Notes: generated by a model not told the origin, from the letters alone. A stretch of DNA of 64,000 nt from Pisaster brevispinus (GCA_023634235.1 JAMKCF010000012.1:18423884-18487883), one strand, 5' to 3'; shown: positions 1-13,378, numbered from the stretch's first letter. Made by a program: numbers and translations.

Positions 1-1392
1 AAGAACTACAATTGCCACTACTGTTGGTTCTTTTTGTTTGGGTAGGTTTTAAGAATGATTAAGTTGATGCAGAGCTTCAGACGAATATTGGTTGGATGTC
101 AACGGAGTTTAGAGTCTTTTTAAGGGCATCCTGTATCCCACTACCCTCCATAGTTTGGCGTTGCGCCCCTCCCCTCCATCATGTGATGGTTGGGTCCTGT
201 GATCCTCTAGCGAAATGGGACCTTGGTTTAGTCCGCATTTTGCTCTTCTGTCCGGCGTTGGTCCATCCAGCCCGGCACAGGTGATAGTGAGGTTTAATCG
301 ATAGGTGGCAGCAGACAGTTTCATCCATCTATTGTATGTCTCGGAACGGTACTAATAATAAATGAGCTTGTTGTTCTTGTGAGTGTTGCAGTCAGCTGTT
401 TGTAGTTGAAGTTAATATTAACGACACATGTCTGCTGTCGTTTGGCATGAACATAATTCAGAAGGGGCAGGCCTATACCCAGTAGAATCCAGGTAGACTT
501 GCACCAAGTATTACTTCATAATTGTCAAGAAATAAAAAGAACAAGAGATAAACAATGTTATAAGATTTCATGAAGCTTATGTAAATAAAAAGTCAACAAA
601 TTGTTATCTTCAAACACAACTAATGTCGTCCGTTTGTTGTATCGTTGATTTAACAAAAACAACGTGCATAATTCGAAAGTTATTGAAGATTGTTCTGTTG
701 TTGTAGTTTCGATCAAGAAGCTCATCAATTATAAGGTTCCTGCAACTATAAGTTCTCAAGAGAATTCAATACTGAAGTTGACATAAACCCCGGAACATGC
801 ACAGAATCCCTGACAATAACTCACGCCCCTCATGGTGGCCATTGCTTTCCGCTATCACCGAATCTGATAAAATACTCACAGGTCGGTTGTGTGGTATGTT
901 TATTGTAAGATTTAAAAAAAAACATTGTTAGATTAGTGTTCAGTTCAAATAGCACCAAGTAATTTTAGCTGAAGTTGACTCGGCCTGAGGCAACTTGCCC
1001 TGTCAGCCGTTCGCAAGTTACGTGTAGTAGTCACTGATGTAGAGATCAGTGGTAGTAGTCGTGCTGATGACAGCGGTCGTTGGAAATGGCGCCCTCAAGT
1101 GATGGGCTGATTAATTGTCCTAAACACGTTGTCTGCTCTGTCCGTTGAAATGTACAGGTTGCTGAAATCACAGGTAAGTTCTGTTTAGTAGTGTTTTTAT
1201 CAAAATTGTCAGTTTGTTGTAACCCCTTCTGTACATGAGGGGATTCAGAGTATATTGAGTGCTTCGAGATATGTGTTCACTGAATCAAACAGCTTTAATT
1301 AATCCTTTTTCTTAAACAATTTTCTGAATCTTGGTTTTTCGTATACAGCTATCATGGCTGTACACGCTGCTATACTTATTTTGTAATAGGAG

Positions 1393-1406
1393 GCCCTCTT
1401 GTGGTC
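1393..1406 (-). promoter_or_regulatory. CTCF-like motif
   Basis: The minus strand reads TGACCACAAGAGGGC, a close match to the CTCF core consensus (CCASYAGRKGGC). Motif evidence only. Confidence 0.3.
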
Positions 1407-1518
1407 ACAACTATACATTGCAACTTTTCCACATGATTTCTTTTTGAGTTGTCATGAAATGTTTCATTATGTGAGTTTTACCTTTTTCTGATTTAATACT
1501 TTAGGCATTATGACTTCA

Positions 1519-1565
1519 CAGTGCTGTTTTATAGGGACAGTGCTGTTTTATAGGGACAGTGCTGT
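1519..1565. repeat. 19-bp direct repeat, about 2.5 copies
   Basis: CAGTGCTGTTTTATAGGGA occurs twice in tandem and is followed by a partial third copy. Confidence 0.85.
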
Positions 1566-2521
1566 CAGAATGTGTTTTTTATGAAGTTGACTGTGTCTGT
1601 CAACTGTTGACCCCACCTACCTCCCCCAATTCCATGCAGGCTGGTCTGACTTTGGTCAGTTGTAAAGTTAGTCAGTTATCAACACAAAGTGTGTAAAATA
1701 ATAATTGTTCTTTTGACTTGTGACTCATGGGATGGAAGAAGAAGCTATTTAGCTACTTCAGACCAGGCTAGTACTAGCAGTCAAGGTTGGCATGAACAGG
1801 GACAACAGTTGTCAAACAACATGCCATTGATATGTGTAATTATTGTGGTTCCTTTTTTGTCTGCATAATTTGTAAACAATTTGTATTCACCTCTACTGAG
1901 TACTGTTGCTACTTTTTGTGACTTATTTCCCACAGGTTCTCTGTCATTATAATCTTGTAAAATACCTAATATTGGTGTTACCCTTTTCTTTATTATTACT
2001 TTCTCATTATAGGCCTTCATGTAGGCTGTGTATTTTGTGAATGGATTAATAATCTTGCATGTGTTCTTCCTTTGCCATGCCCAGTACTTTCTGTTAACTA
2101 TTTACAAGATTTAAGCAACAAGTGTTTTAACATGTCCATAGACAGAAAAACATTTCAGAAAATTTTAGTTAATGGAATTTGTATTAATGCAATCTCCTAA
2201 AACTATTGTATACATTTTACCATCACAGTTTAAACCCCAACTTTGTTAAGAAAACAAAACTTTGTTGTGAGATTATAATCAACATTTCTTTTATAATTTC
2301 TTTTTATCTTCTCAGACTTCTTCAAGATTCTTCAGGATTTCTTGGTTGCAGAAAGATATTAATAATAAAGTAAAAGATTAGTGATATTGTGTAGATAATG
2401 TGTGTGTTAAAGAAGTGTTGCCATGGAAGCATGATGATGGTACATCATAGACTGCTAGTCCTATATATGTGAGTATTATCATGGTGATTTGTTTTTACAA
2501 TCCATTCGATTAGGAAGACAT

Positions 2522-2700
2522 TATAGACCTTATGCATATGACATCATTTGAGTAGGCTGCCCTCGCCTAGAGGTCAAAAGTGGGTTCTTCATTGGCCAAA
2601 GGCAGCGTGCGTACAAATCTGTGCATTTCCATTGTTTCATCACCGGTTTACCTGTAAGATGGCGGTTTGATGTCATCAATGCATAAGGACAAGGTCTATA
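2522..2700. mobile_element. MITE-like element with TA-flanked inverted termini
   Basis: Begins TATAGACCTTATGCAT and ends ATGCATAAGGACAAGGTCTA. Both ends also carry an inverted TGATGTCAT word slightly further in. The termini sit in TA/TA, as expected for Tc1/mariner-type target duplication. It is 179 bp and non-coding. Confidence 0.65.
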
Positions 2701-2861
2701 TACCGAATGAATGACAGATTAATTTACCAAGCCAATTTTGCTATTTCATATTTGCATTACTTGTGCATACATGTAATGTGCGTGTGCCGTGTAAGCATCA
2801 AAGAGCTGTCTAGCCCTAGCTCTAGCCCAAGTTGTTTTGGAATAAACCATTTGCAAGTTAT

Positions 2862-3170
2862 ATTTGAATAAAGTCTGGTACAGTGACTTCCTAACTCATA
2901 AGTTACTGCATTTGAATTCCTCAGACTAGAGAGACAGTTGCTATGTCAAATGGTTCGGGCAAGCTTTTGTATAGCAATCTCAAGGGTGGACAAACCCTAG
3001 TCCAATGTGCCATACACATTCATTCAAAGTTTGGCGTTTGCTGTCTCTTACATAACTTTGAAACGAACTTGCCCTGAACCAAAGCAACTGTCTCTATAGG
3101 TTGAGGAATTCAAATTGGAGCAGCAACTTGTGACTACAAAGCAAGTCATTGTAACAGACATTATTCAAAT
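2862..3170. mobile_element. foldback/MITE-like element with inverted repeats of about 100 bp
   Basis: The left arm (2862-2964) and right arm (3062-3170) are inverted copies sharing ATTTGAATAA, AATTTGAATTCCTCA, GAGACAGTTGCT and GGGCAAG, with small indels. The unique centre is about 97 bp and has no coding potential. No clear target-site duplication was found, so the type of transposase is unknown. Confidence 0.72.
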
Positions 3171-3474
3171 CCAACTCGCACAGTGGCTTATTACGCATAG
3201 TAGTTGGCTATGGCTGTGTTTGAGACTTCATCCAACTCGCACAGTGGCTTATTACGCATAGTAGTTGGCTATGGCTGTGTTTGAGACTTCATCCAACTCG
3301 CACAGTGGCTTATTACGCATAGTAGTTGGCTATGGCTGTGTTTGAGACTTCATCCAACTCGCACAGTGGCTTATTACGCATAGTAGTTGGCTATGGCTGT
3401 GTTTGAGACTTCATCCAACTCGCACAGTGGCTTATTACGCATAGTAGTTGGCTATGGCTGTGTTTGAGACTTCA
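3170..3474. repeat. 61-bp tandem repeat, five perfect copies
   Basis: Copies start at 3170, 3231, 3292, 3353 and 3414 and appear identical over 305 bases. Each begins TCCAACTCGCACAGTGGC and ends TTTGAGACTTCA. The first copy starts exactly where the foldback element ends. Perfect identity means recent amplification or assembly duplication. Confidence 0.96.
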
Positions 3475-3510
3475 GTGACCATTTCCTTGAATTTGGGAAT
3501 TGGGCATTAT

Positions 3511-3865
3511 TTGGCTATCGCTTCGGCTAAGTCTTCAACAAGATTTCCTTGGTTTGAGAATTGGACGTACTGGGCGTACTGGGTATCAGTCTGGAGGACT
3601 CTAGACTGATCTCCAGTCCATTTTTTGTGGACTCTGATTCGGACTCAGACCGAAGGGGACTCAGACTCGGACTCGGTTAACAGGAACTCGACTACAGCAC
3701 TGTTGGCTATCCCTTGGGCTAAGTCTTCAACAAGATTTCCTTGATTTGAGAATAGGGCGTATCACTTCGTCTTCATTGATGATCCCTCGATTTGGGAACT
3801 TTGTGTATCTGGCTATTGCGTATTTGGATATTGCTTTGGCTAAGTCTTCAAAGACATTCTCTTGA
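3511..3865. repeat. three degenerate dispersed copies of a GGCTAAGTCTTCAA repeat
   Basis: Similar segments lie at 3511-3563, 3713-3757 and 3823-3865; all contain GGCTAAGTCTTCAA and most continue CAAGATTTCCTTG. They share TTGGCTAT with the neighbouring 61-bp unit, so they may be older relatives. Between them is a run of GGACTC-like words (about 3630-3675). Confidence 0.7.
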
Positions 3866-4154
3866 AGTAAAGGTAAACAGAATAATCTTATTTATTTAAG
3901 TTTCCTCAGCTATATCTGTGTTTGTTGGGTACTTCCTGCATTGTTGAAGTAAACCCAAGCTACTATGCATACAAATCAGTGTTATCTGCATGGTAGTATA
4001 ATTCGTCGACTAGCAGCCAATATGACCTGGTACTCATGTACTAAACAGTTTTGGGTACCAGGCAAGATCTGCCTCTAATCAACAAAATGGTCCTTCTGCG
4101 AACTTTGCCCTGTCTGTAAGTTCAGGTCCGTGTATTTGGGGCACAGCTCTGTGT

Positions 4155-4220
4155 AAGTTCCCACAAGGGCGCCCTCATCTTTGAGTTGTTACTTTTTGTG
4201 AAAGTGATTGAAAGAGGGCG
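4155..4220. promoter_or_regulatory. pair of CTCF-like GAGGGCGC words
   Basis: CCCACAAGGGCGCC (about 4160) and AAAGAGGGCGC (about 4213) lie some 50 bp apart. Similar words occur near 1085, 29848 and 29936. They may be CTCF sites or pieces of one dispersed repeat family. Confidence 0.22.
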
Positions 4221-4402
4221 CAATTGTTAATTTTTCAGTGTATCGTATTGTACAGGGGAACGAATTTCAATTAAGGATCAGGATTAGATTATTTTTCCAA
4301 CGATAAATGACTTGGTTGAATAAGGCGTTGTAAGGAGGATATAGTCCTAGATTCTGAGGTCATGATGATCGTAATAACATTCAACAGGCGGTATCTAAAT
4401 GT

Positions 4403-4502
4403 TCGGCTACGGCTACAGCTACGACTGTTTCTAAGGGTGTCGCTAAGGACGTATAAATACTCGACGCATGTTGATGTGGCGATGTAGTCGTAGCCCTAGC
4501 CG
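4403..4502. repeat. short inverted repeat (CGGCTACGGCTA type), possible MITE
   Basis: TCGGCTACGGCTACAGCTAC at 4403 onwards is inverted relative to AGTCGTAGCCCTAGCCG (4486-4502), with a spacer of about 60 bp. The spacer lacks coding potential. It could be a small non-autonomous element or a hairpin. Confidence 0.45.
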
Positions 4503-7500
4503 CCAATTGGGACATTGCCCAAGCAATCTAAAGACAAAGTGTAGTGTTGATTCAGGGTCATTGATTGGTGTTAGACTGGAAGTTCACTGGTTGTGAATTC
4601 CCTACCAGTACCAACCCTCCGGAGAATGTATACTGGAGTGATTCCAATTGATTTGAATTATTGATAAAATACTTTGATATAAGCTCTGTATTTTGGGGAC
4701 ACAATTTATTGTCATAATAATATTTCATTCAAAATGTCAACCTGGTTTTTTTTATATATTGTTTTTATCTATGTATAATTATATTTCCAACCGGTGTATT
4801 GTTCATTGAGACGAAAACAGTTATTCTAAACGAAACCTTGTTACTTATGCAAGATAAGTGTCTCAGTTCTCAAACAGAAAGATTGATGTTGTTTTTAGCT
4901 TTTATTCATTCGTTTACTTAGAAGCAACCTGGAGTCCTTAAGTGCAGATTAGAGAACAATGCATGTATAATGACATAGGTTCACTTGAGGCCCACCCCCA
5001 CTCCACCTCCCCACCTCCTCCTACGTACCACCGTGTCCTCAAGGTGAGCAGAGAGTAAGCCTTACACCATCCCAGTAGAGGTCGAGGAAGATAGACAAAT
5101 TGACTGTACCGTAAAAATGACAAACATAAATACATGTACTACAATCACCATTTAAGTGGCAGCAAGACTCCCGGCCATTATGGCGGCACAAGTACAATAG
5201 CGGATCAAGACATATGGGATTGGTGAGATTAGCCCGGGTTAAGCCCACTTATGTTTTACTAGCGGTGTAGAAGAGAAACAATTGAAGTCGTAAGCAGGTC
5301 GATTAAGTAACTCGACCTGGAGACTCTTGTACATTTAGCAGGCGACCTTGTCGGTCGAGCTTTTTGTTCGTAACAAAGTCTACTGATGATCCCTTATGCT
5401 AGCGGAGCACCAACTTGTCTGCCGTGAGTTCCTCCCCCGCCAACCAGGGACCATGAAGCCGGCATTATCTTCTGTCCCTCACTCCTTCAGCCTTATTAAC
5501 GTTTAACTGCTAACCTCTCTTCATTAGAGACCACGCTTTCAGGGTTGTAACAGGAGGGCTCACTGGTCGGAAGCGTCACATCTTGAAGATGTCTTGACTA
5601 TTTCTTTTCTTGTCAGATGTTTGCATCTTGTTGATTCTTAATGAGGTAGTCTTAGAGTGACAGTGAATGTAACCCATTAATTGTCAGTTGGGTTATTTAT
5701 CAATTGAGAAGCCGGTCTTTCATACCAAGTATACTGCCTTCAATCCATACTCCAAGAAGAATCTCAATATGATTCCGTAAAGATTGAGTATCCGTCAGCT
5801 TCAGGTATCAGTCATGTGTACCCAAAAGGGGGCTGTGCCCAGTGGGACATAAAACAATTGTTGACATCCGAGTGACTTTGACCTAAAGGACATAGCCTAC
5901 GTCCATAAACCTTTCCTCAAAATGTTAATTTGAAGAAGAAAAAAAACTTAAATGTACAAAATCGAACAGCTTAATTACAGTCATGAATAACAACGAAATA
6001 CAAGGTAGACCTACGAATTTGTATATACAATATAATACTAATTGTGTAACTGTGGAGCGAGGTTGTTTATTCATATTTTTTCCCCCGGCACCAATAGGGA
6101 AGTTTAATTTCAGTTAGTTCTTTATCTGTTTTGTTATTCTTCACAATTTGACTTCTCTCATCTAAAGTTTGTTTACTTTTCAGTAATGTTGTTTCTCTTG
6201 GGACTAATCAACAGTAGCATTTCTTTAATTCGATGTTTGTGTTGTACTTTTCATCCGTCACATTAATGTAGACATGATCTGGAGATCAATGACGTAAACA
6301 TAGACCTGTAAATAATTTTTATTGTCCCTTGGGGGAGGTGCCTAGGAAGATAGAGAGGGAGATAAAAGTGGGAGTACCACCTATTTAGCACTTTAATAAA
6401 GCAACACGTACAACTCCTGTGACTGTATAATAATACGTGCTGTTACTAATCTTTCAATCACATTCTCTAAGTTTGATGGATGGGCAGTTTTTTTACTCTC
6501 TATACTTGTAGAGTGTATATAATTGTATGACATACATTTATCAGTCTTCAATCCAGATTCCCCAACAGTGTGTATGAAGCCTTAAACCATTTCTTCGTCT
6601 GACTTCGGCATTTTTTGTCTTTTTTATGAATGACGTGTGGAACCATTGTTCGAGGCAAGACTATATGGAGCCGGCCATGGCCCAGTAAACTGCCGCAAGT
6701 TGTTTCCTATTGTAGGCGGAATTGCCCAACTTTCCCAGCACAAAAGAGGATGCTCTGTGCTCGCATTGCGAGTCAGAAATCCGTACAGTGATATACAACA
6801 GCCTGCTTTGCCGATGCAGTTAGACTCAAGGCAACTCTACCACCAGGTGATGGGTCGCATCATGTCTGCATCTAGCCAACTAGTCTCCGTTTCTGGCTTC
6901 AATAATGGTAGTACAAATGTAATTGTTGGCTTGTTTGACTGCTAAATGAAAAAGGATAGCACATCGGTGACTTTATTCAGCCTTTTCCTTTATCCAAATA
7001 CAAGTGATAAAAAGAAATTGACTTAAATGTGAGCCTATCGTAAATCTAAGCTAAACTGTAAGCTTATTGTTGTGCCAATTCCCCCCCCCCCTTTTTATTG
7101 TATTTTTTTTATTTTAAACAATACAGTAGCAGCGTGCAATTTGCCTTCTGGATTGTCATAAATTTTCGACACAATTTTTCTCTTATTTTCAATGATACAC
7201 TTACTTTCAAAGTGTACTTTGAATTAAACTGCAATGTGTTTGATCAACGTTTAAAATAACGAGATGTGGTTTTTGTGTGTGTGCTGTTGGGGTGTTCGTT
7301 TTTGTTTTTGTTTGGGGTTTGTTTGTTGTTGTATTTTGCTTCTTGATAAACCTATCGCTTAACAAATATCCTTACTTGTTTGTGTTTCGACCTTCCTATA
7401 TAAATACTCTAACAACGGTTCATTTTGGTAACAAAAAGGGCTTTTAGGCATAGTGTCCCGAATTTGCCATTTTAGAATTTTTAACAATATGTTTATGATG

Positions 7501-8113
7501 AATAAAACAGCTCAAAATTTGTCCGTGCCACCCTCGTGTTTAATCGCCCTACAGCGTTTGATCTGACTGCACGCCGTACATCATTACAGTGAAGTTCCGT
7601 AATAAATAGATTCATCACCGCGTTGGGGAAGCCTTGCAATACCGTGGATTAGTAGTTTTGTGCCGGGTGCATCACGCTGATTACTCGCTAATCAGCAGAG
7701 GTCCCGGGGTTTTTTTCTTCACCGTCTCATCTCTCCCCAAAAGAGAGTAATTAAAACTCAAGTTTGCAAGGCAGTTCTGATGTTATCACGGTTCGTTCCA
7801 ATGTTTCTTTCATACTTGCAGGGAGGTTATTTTTGTCTTGTAGGCCTACTGCAACCCCCACAGAAAATCTATGTTTGCCTTTAAAAGCACACAAAAGTTA
7901 AATAATCAGCAACCTTTGAAATTTCAGCACTTTTACTGCCGGGAAAACCATAAACTAATGATTAAGAGCATTGTTGGTTTTCAATGTCACTTTGGTTGAA
8001 TACAGCGTCATTAAAGTAGTGAAATTATTGCAAATAACTTGATTTCTCATCAGTTCAATTGTTTGATCCATCGACCGCTGAAATAATTGGCAACAATCTT
8101 TTCCAAAACCCAA

Positions 8114-8150
8114 GGATTAAGCCCACGGGATTAAACATATCTAATTAAAT
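8114..8150 (+). promoter_or_regulatory. paired Otx-type sites next to a homeodomain core
   Basis: GGATTA at 8114 and 8128, followed by CTAATTAAAT at 8141. Otx binds TAATCC/GGATTA and acts early in deuterostome endoderm and neural tissue. Regulatory use here is inferred from spacing and motif only. Confidence 0.2.
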
Positions 8151-9019
8151 ATTGGAAGGCCACACCTTTCTATTGTTTAACCTCCCCGAAGTCAGCTTAA
8201 AATCGAGTCGTTGTGTCAACTACTTATAGGCCTCAAGTTTTTGTTTCCCCCATTAAAATATTTTGGAAAAACGTATTTAGTTATTTAAAACAATGTTATA
8301 TTTTTTCTTTTAAAGTTGTAACACCAGTCCTATATACTGTGCAAGTTGTTAATATTAACTGTGTAACATTGCCTGAATGAGCAAAACTAAACGAAAATTA
8401 CAAAACGAGATTGGATTCTTTGACTTTTTTTTTTCTACAAAATGATTTAACTTATTAATAGACCTAATTGTTAAAAAGTAATATGGCCTTCGTGTTATTC
8501 AGTATACTTCTTGACGAAAGTAAACAGTCTTTTTTTCTTATAGATTAATATAGGCCTATTGTTTCCTTCCTAATAAGGAAAACAACGCTGAGTGTTCCTT
8601 GAGTCTCATATTGCCAGAGCTTTTAAGGACTGCTTCATTAGCTATATAAGCAATGTCCCTAACCTCTACCCGCTGGCGGCCATTTCTTTTCTATTCTAAA
8701 CTTAATGCATCCTTGTAAAATGCTCATTACTCCCCAAGCAATCATATGGAAGCCGAAGCTACATGTGTCTCAATTCGCAAATAAGAAATTGCTTTTTTTC
8801 TGTCTCTTTCCCAAATTGCTATTTGACTATAGAGGGGAGAGTGGATCGGTTGAGCCCAGCAACCCTAGTTTAGCAAGATTGCTGTCAAAGCCGTTAATAT
8901 GGCCTGGTTTCTTGACGGCTGCCTGTCATAAAGCTGCTGGTGTTGTCATCTGCTCGGGGCCCTGGAGTGCGATTGGGAGGCAATCTGACTGATTGAGATA
9001 AGACCGTCCTTACTTTTGA

Positions 9020-9150
9020 CGATGGGTCTCTTCCGATATTACCCACGGTCTTGCCGGTGGTGGTGACCCAGGCTTGGTGGTAGCCTGGCGATGGGTCGCT
9101 TCCTATCACGTTCTTACCGGTTGTAGTTCGGGCTTACTGGCGGCCTGAAT
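9020..9150. repeat. degenerate 69-bp tandem duplication
   Basis: CGATGGGTCTCTTCC (9020) and CGATGGGTCGCTTCC (9089) each begin a segment that continues with TTGCCGGT or TTACCGGT and then a GGCTT...GGCCTG-like block. Two diverged copies, more GC-rich than their surroundings. Confidence 0.65.
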
Positions 9151-12100
9151 AGAAGCAAGGAACGCAAGGATTTGTCGAGCAACTGTTTCGATTGTAATAT
9201 CGTACTCTAGTTTTAAATTCATAAAAAAAGTCTACCATGAATGGGTTTACTTCCAGAATGTTAAATGCTTATACGCTGTTTACACTCAGCCAAAAGCAAA
9301 ATGTTAATCCTAGTTAGCTTAACATGTATTAAATTCCAATTAAATGTTATGATTATCATCAGAATCTTGACTTGTATTGACTGAAATTCTCTATGATTCC
9401 CCGGTAATATGCATCATTTCAATCCAAAGCCAATGAACGGGATGGTTACATTTAATCAACAAAATCTGCATACTAAAAATGTAGGCTACATAAATGTTTT
9501 TGCTGATTGAGTTGTGTTATGAAACGTTGTACTGGATTCTAATGGATTGTTTCAATTATGGCAGTGTTGAAATTGTTTCTTTAAATACACGTGTTTTGAT
9601 CAAGAAGCAACATGATTGTTTTCTTCCTTGGAATGACGTTGTTATTCACTGAATTGGGTGATAGCGTCATGTTGATGTTGTTTTGTAAAAAAGGAGGGTT
9701 TGGGGGATTCTCTGTTGTAAAGGGCAATGAAATTGTAAAATTCTGGTGGAACATTTCAAGGGGCATGAAGGCAATGACTAGGGCCAATTGCTTCCGTTGC
9801 CTCCGTGAAGCATCAGGCCTGGAAGAATTAATTACACATATATTATTGTTGTAATTCAGAGTAAAAATAGACTATTACCAATAGCATCACAGGCGGTGAT
9901 CATAATTATAAGTGTAACACAGTATATGTCTTTTTCTAGTTATGGGTTCGATTCCATCGCAAAGTAGACCTTACTGGCAGACAATGAATGCAAATTGCGT
10001 TGACAATTCAGGTTTGATTCCAGTCAATCTACACAATTGCTGGACGAGAATATAATTTTGGTCCAATTGATAATTTATTCATCGCCGCCATGGGAGAAAG
10101 GGGGCAGGTAGATGGAATTTCACCCCCCCCCCCTGCGGTAATTCAGAACAAACTGCTGACGAGTGAGTGGTCCTGAAACGCACTTTACTCGTCAATTTGT
10201 GGCCGGCTTAGTGTTCAGCACACCCCTGATGGATAGACGTGTGTTTGTACAGTTAGCCTAGAACCATAAGGAAATACAACGAGGATTGCTGACAGAAACC
10301 AATAGCTTCAAATGGCTGTGATTACCATTAGACTTGTTAGGACTAATCTCACCGTTACAGGACCCTAATCATTTCTAATTATTTTGCACTTTTTTTATAT
10401 TGGAAATGCCATAGTCTCTGTTCTTTATAGGGACAGGCAGGCACAGGGGAAAAAACCCACCGACGTTCATCTCAGTGGAAAAAAGGATGAAAAAAAAAAT
10501 GCGACGAAGAAAGATAAACACTGGGCGGGATGAACTTACATTGCCGGGGGGTATTCTTGATGGAAATGATGATGACTTTTGTACGTACATGACAAAGTGA
10601 AATAGAATATCTGACTGGGTAATCGACGTGGCAAGGGCAGTATTACGAGCTTGGAATCAGCCACATTTTGTCCAAATTGGAAAAATAATTAGGGGGAATA
10701 GGATCCTATTTAAACGCCAATTCCAAGATGAAATCTTTTATCGGCGAAAGTTTATACTCTTCGGCTGGGTATTATCATGACAAAACATAATACTCTTCTC
10801 TTCCAAAGAAGAAGAAAAAAAACCTTAAACTGAACGCTGTCTTGAAGAGGCTTGCACGCGGCATACACAACCATAGCTTAGCTGTGTCTACACATTGATG
10901 TAACATTTTATTTTATTGATTAAACCGTCTGCTGAAGACAATGTGTATGGTATTGTTTAATCAAATTGTAATAGTTCTAACTGCTGCTGCTACTGCTACT
11001 GTTAATGTCGCTAATGTTCTTATTTTGTTGTTCTTAATGTTCTCTTTCTTGGTCTTGGTCTTGGTCTTAATCTTGTTATTCTTGTTCTTGTTGTTCAGGT
11101 TGTTGATTACCGTCTGACGTTAGTCATTTTGCTGTTGATGAGTTGAACTGATTGCTGTCTCAACTGGTTGTAGCTGTTCTTGCAGGGGTCCCTTAGTGGT
11201 TTGATTTAACATTACTTAACAAAGAACTCAACTGATCTACCTCGTGTTATTAGTCCTACCCTGGTCCTTAATGATCAATGCAAACATAACCTGATGTAGA
11301 CGCGATCAGAGGCATTATACAACACTAGACGTCTTTCAGTGTAACAATTAACTCCTAATTGAAACAAAGCAGTCTGTGACAGAAAAATGACTATTGTTGG
11401 AATTACAATACTGATTAGCTGCACGGCAAATTAAGCAATAAAGTGCCTCGACCTCCCAGTCCTTACGGGGAACCAGGGCTAGATTCACGGTAGCATTCTC
11501 GGCAACAACTGGGACAAATTGATATTGATCGCGGACACAGTCATTAACCAACCGAGCCATAATCCATGAAATTAATTTCACACGATGCGCAACGGTAAAC
11601 ACATCAGTTAGGACTGGTTCTGTCTAATTATTTGCAATATCACTTAAACATCATAATCTTAACAGTCATCTGTCAGGAATAATCGAGAAGCAAATGTAGC
11701 TATACACGCTGGCGGTAGTTTGCTTGTGTTGTTAATGAGTTGCACGATAAGAGCGGCGAGTTTAAAGCAATCATTTCAGCAGTAAGTCGTCTATTGTATA
11801 ATTTGCCATTATTTTTATTCAGTTCGTTGTGGGATATAATACACAGTTAACACGGATTCGCATGACGTTGTGTCTGGGTTTTTTATTATTATTATTTTTT
11901 TATGACGTTGTTCTTGGCCTTCCGATGTTACGGTGTCTTAGTCCATTCTTGGCTCATCCCAATCTAAGCCTTCTGGAATAGTTTATTTTTGACTAGATTA
12001 TGAAGTCACCAATAGTTTGATTTTTTATTTTATTTATTTATATCAACTTTAATGAGGTTGACCCATGTATAGCCGTCAATAAACACAAATGTAAATCACA

Positions 12101-13378
12101 GTTAAAATAAATTGTGCGCATTACTACGAGGGTTTCATCTACGTTGCAGTCTGAGAAGCCATCTTGATTTATTTTGAGAGACTCGGGACAAAATTCATCA
12201 ACTAAGGAATGAAAGCTGAGGGTCAATTATTGAAATAATAGTCAGTTAGAGAAATTAGGCAAGATGAAGCCTTGGTTGTAGTTTCTGGTTCAATCATGAA
12301 GACTCATAAACATTCAGTAATCAAGAATTATCAATACAAATTTTCTTCTCTAATGCCTTGTGAATTTGATGTCTACAACAGACGGTTAAGAATCCTACAC
12401 AGTAGTCAGGTTCCCAGGATTACTGTCTTGAAGATTATACTCACTGGCAATGGATGTAGTTTTGATAACAGACTATTTAGAACATCAACCTCTTTTCGAG
12501 CTTAATCATAACAGCAAGATGGCCACCATGGACAATATTCGTAAATGGTCGGTTCAAAATGTCCGGTCCCGAAGGACGAAAACTGGAACAGTTGCAAATC
12601 TTCAAAGGACGGTGTTCAATGAAGTTTCTTAGTGCACATCAGTAACATATATCTAAGGGGGTCCGCCCCCCATTTGCAATCTGGAGCTTTGTGATTCAAA
12701 ATGACCCGAATACGCGTGTATGCAGTTTACGTCAGATCGTCAAATAAAAATAGTAGACGACCCATAAGAGCGGTGAAAGCGGGCATACCACCGGGCATTG
12801 CGGTCTGGTTTCTAAACAAATTCAAACGCAAAATGCAGTTTTAATTCGCCAGAAGTGCCCCCAATAAAAAAAAAACATAGTGCACTCTTTGTGCCCCCCC
12901 CCCCCATTAAAAAATATCTTAATTACGCCTGTCGCTCACATGACATTTTTTATATCAACAATCATAAAATTGTAATTAGTGGTTTGTACCAAATGCGTAT
13001 TGTATTGATTTTGATTTTAAGATCTGTTAAATAAATATAAAGATTGGTTGGTTTTTTTTCTTCTTCCATTGTATCAGTAAATAACAAATGAGACTTCTTA
13101 ATAGACAGTTTATTCAGGCTAGCCAGATCCACATTATACTCCTTCGGGCAATTGGTTTTGTAATCGAGGAGAAATATGTACGAGATTGTTTTTCACAAAA
13201 TAAAAAAAGGAGATAAAAACAGCAAATGGCAAACACTCCGCTGTATATGTCATCTTTTCTAATCGCTTGCTTCTCGTGTATACTGTGGCATAAAGCACTG
13301 GAACCTACGTCCGGACGGTAGTCGTATTTTAGCGGGGATCAAGTTTCATCTGAGCGCGTCATTTGAGCCCAGTAAACG

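Larger units (their letters stand above)
1..2521. other. intergenic, no gene recognised
   Basis: AT-rich. A minus-strand open frame at 109-324 (71 codons) is rich in Arg and Gly and could be a degraded retroelement piece, but no motif is clear. A strong donor-like CACAGGTAAGTT at about 1170 and a 79-codon minus-strand frame at 1781-2020 were seen without supporting partners. Confidence 0.5.

Noticed and set aside
9944..9956. GGGTTCGATTCC suggesting a tRNA T-arm
   Set aside because: No A-box or cloverleaf upstream.
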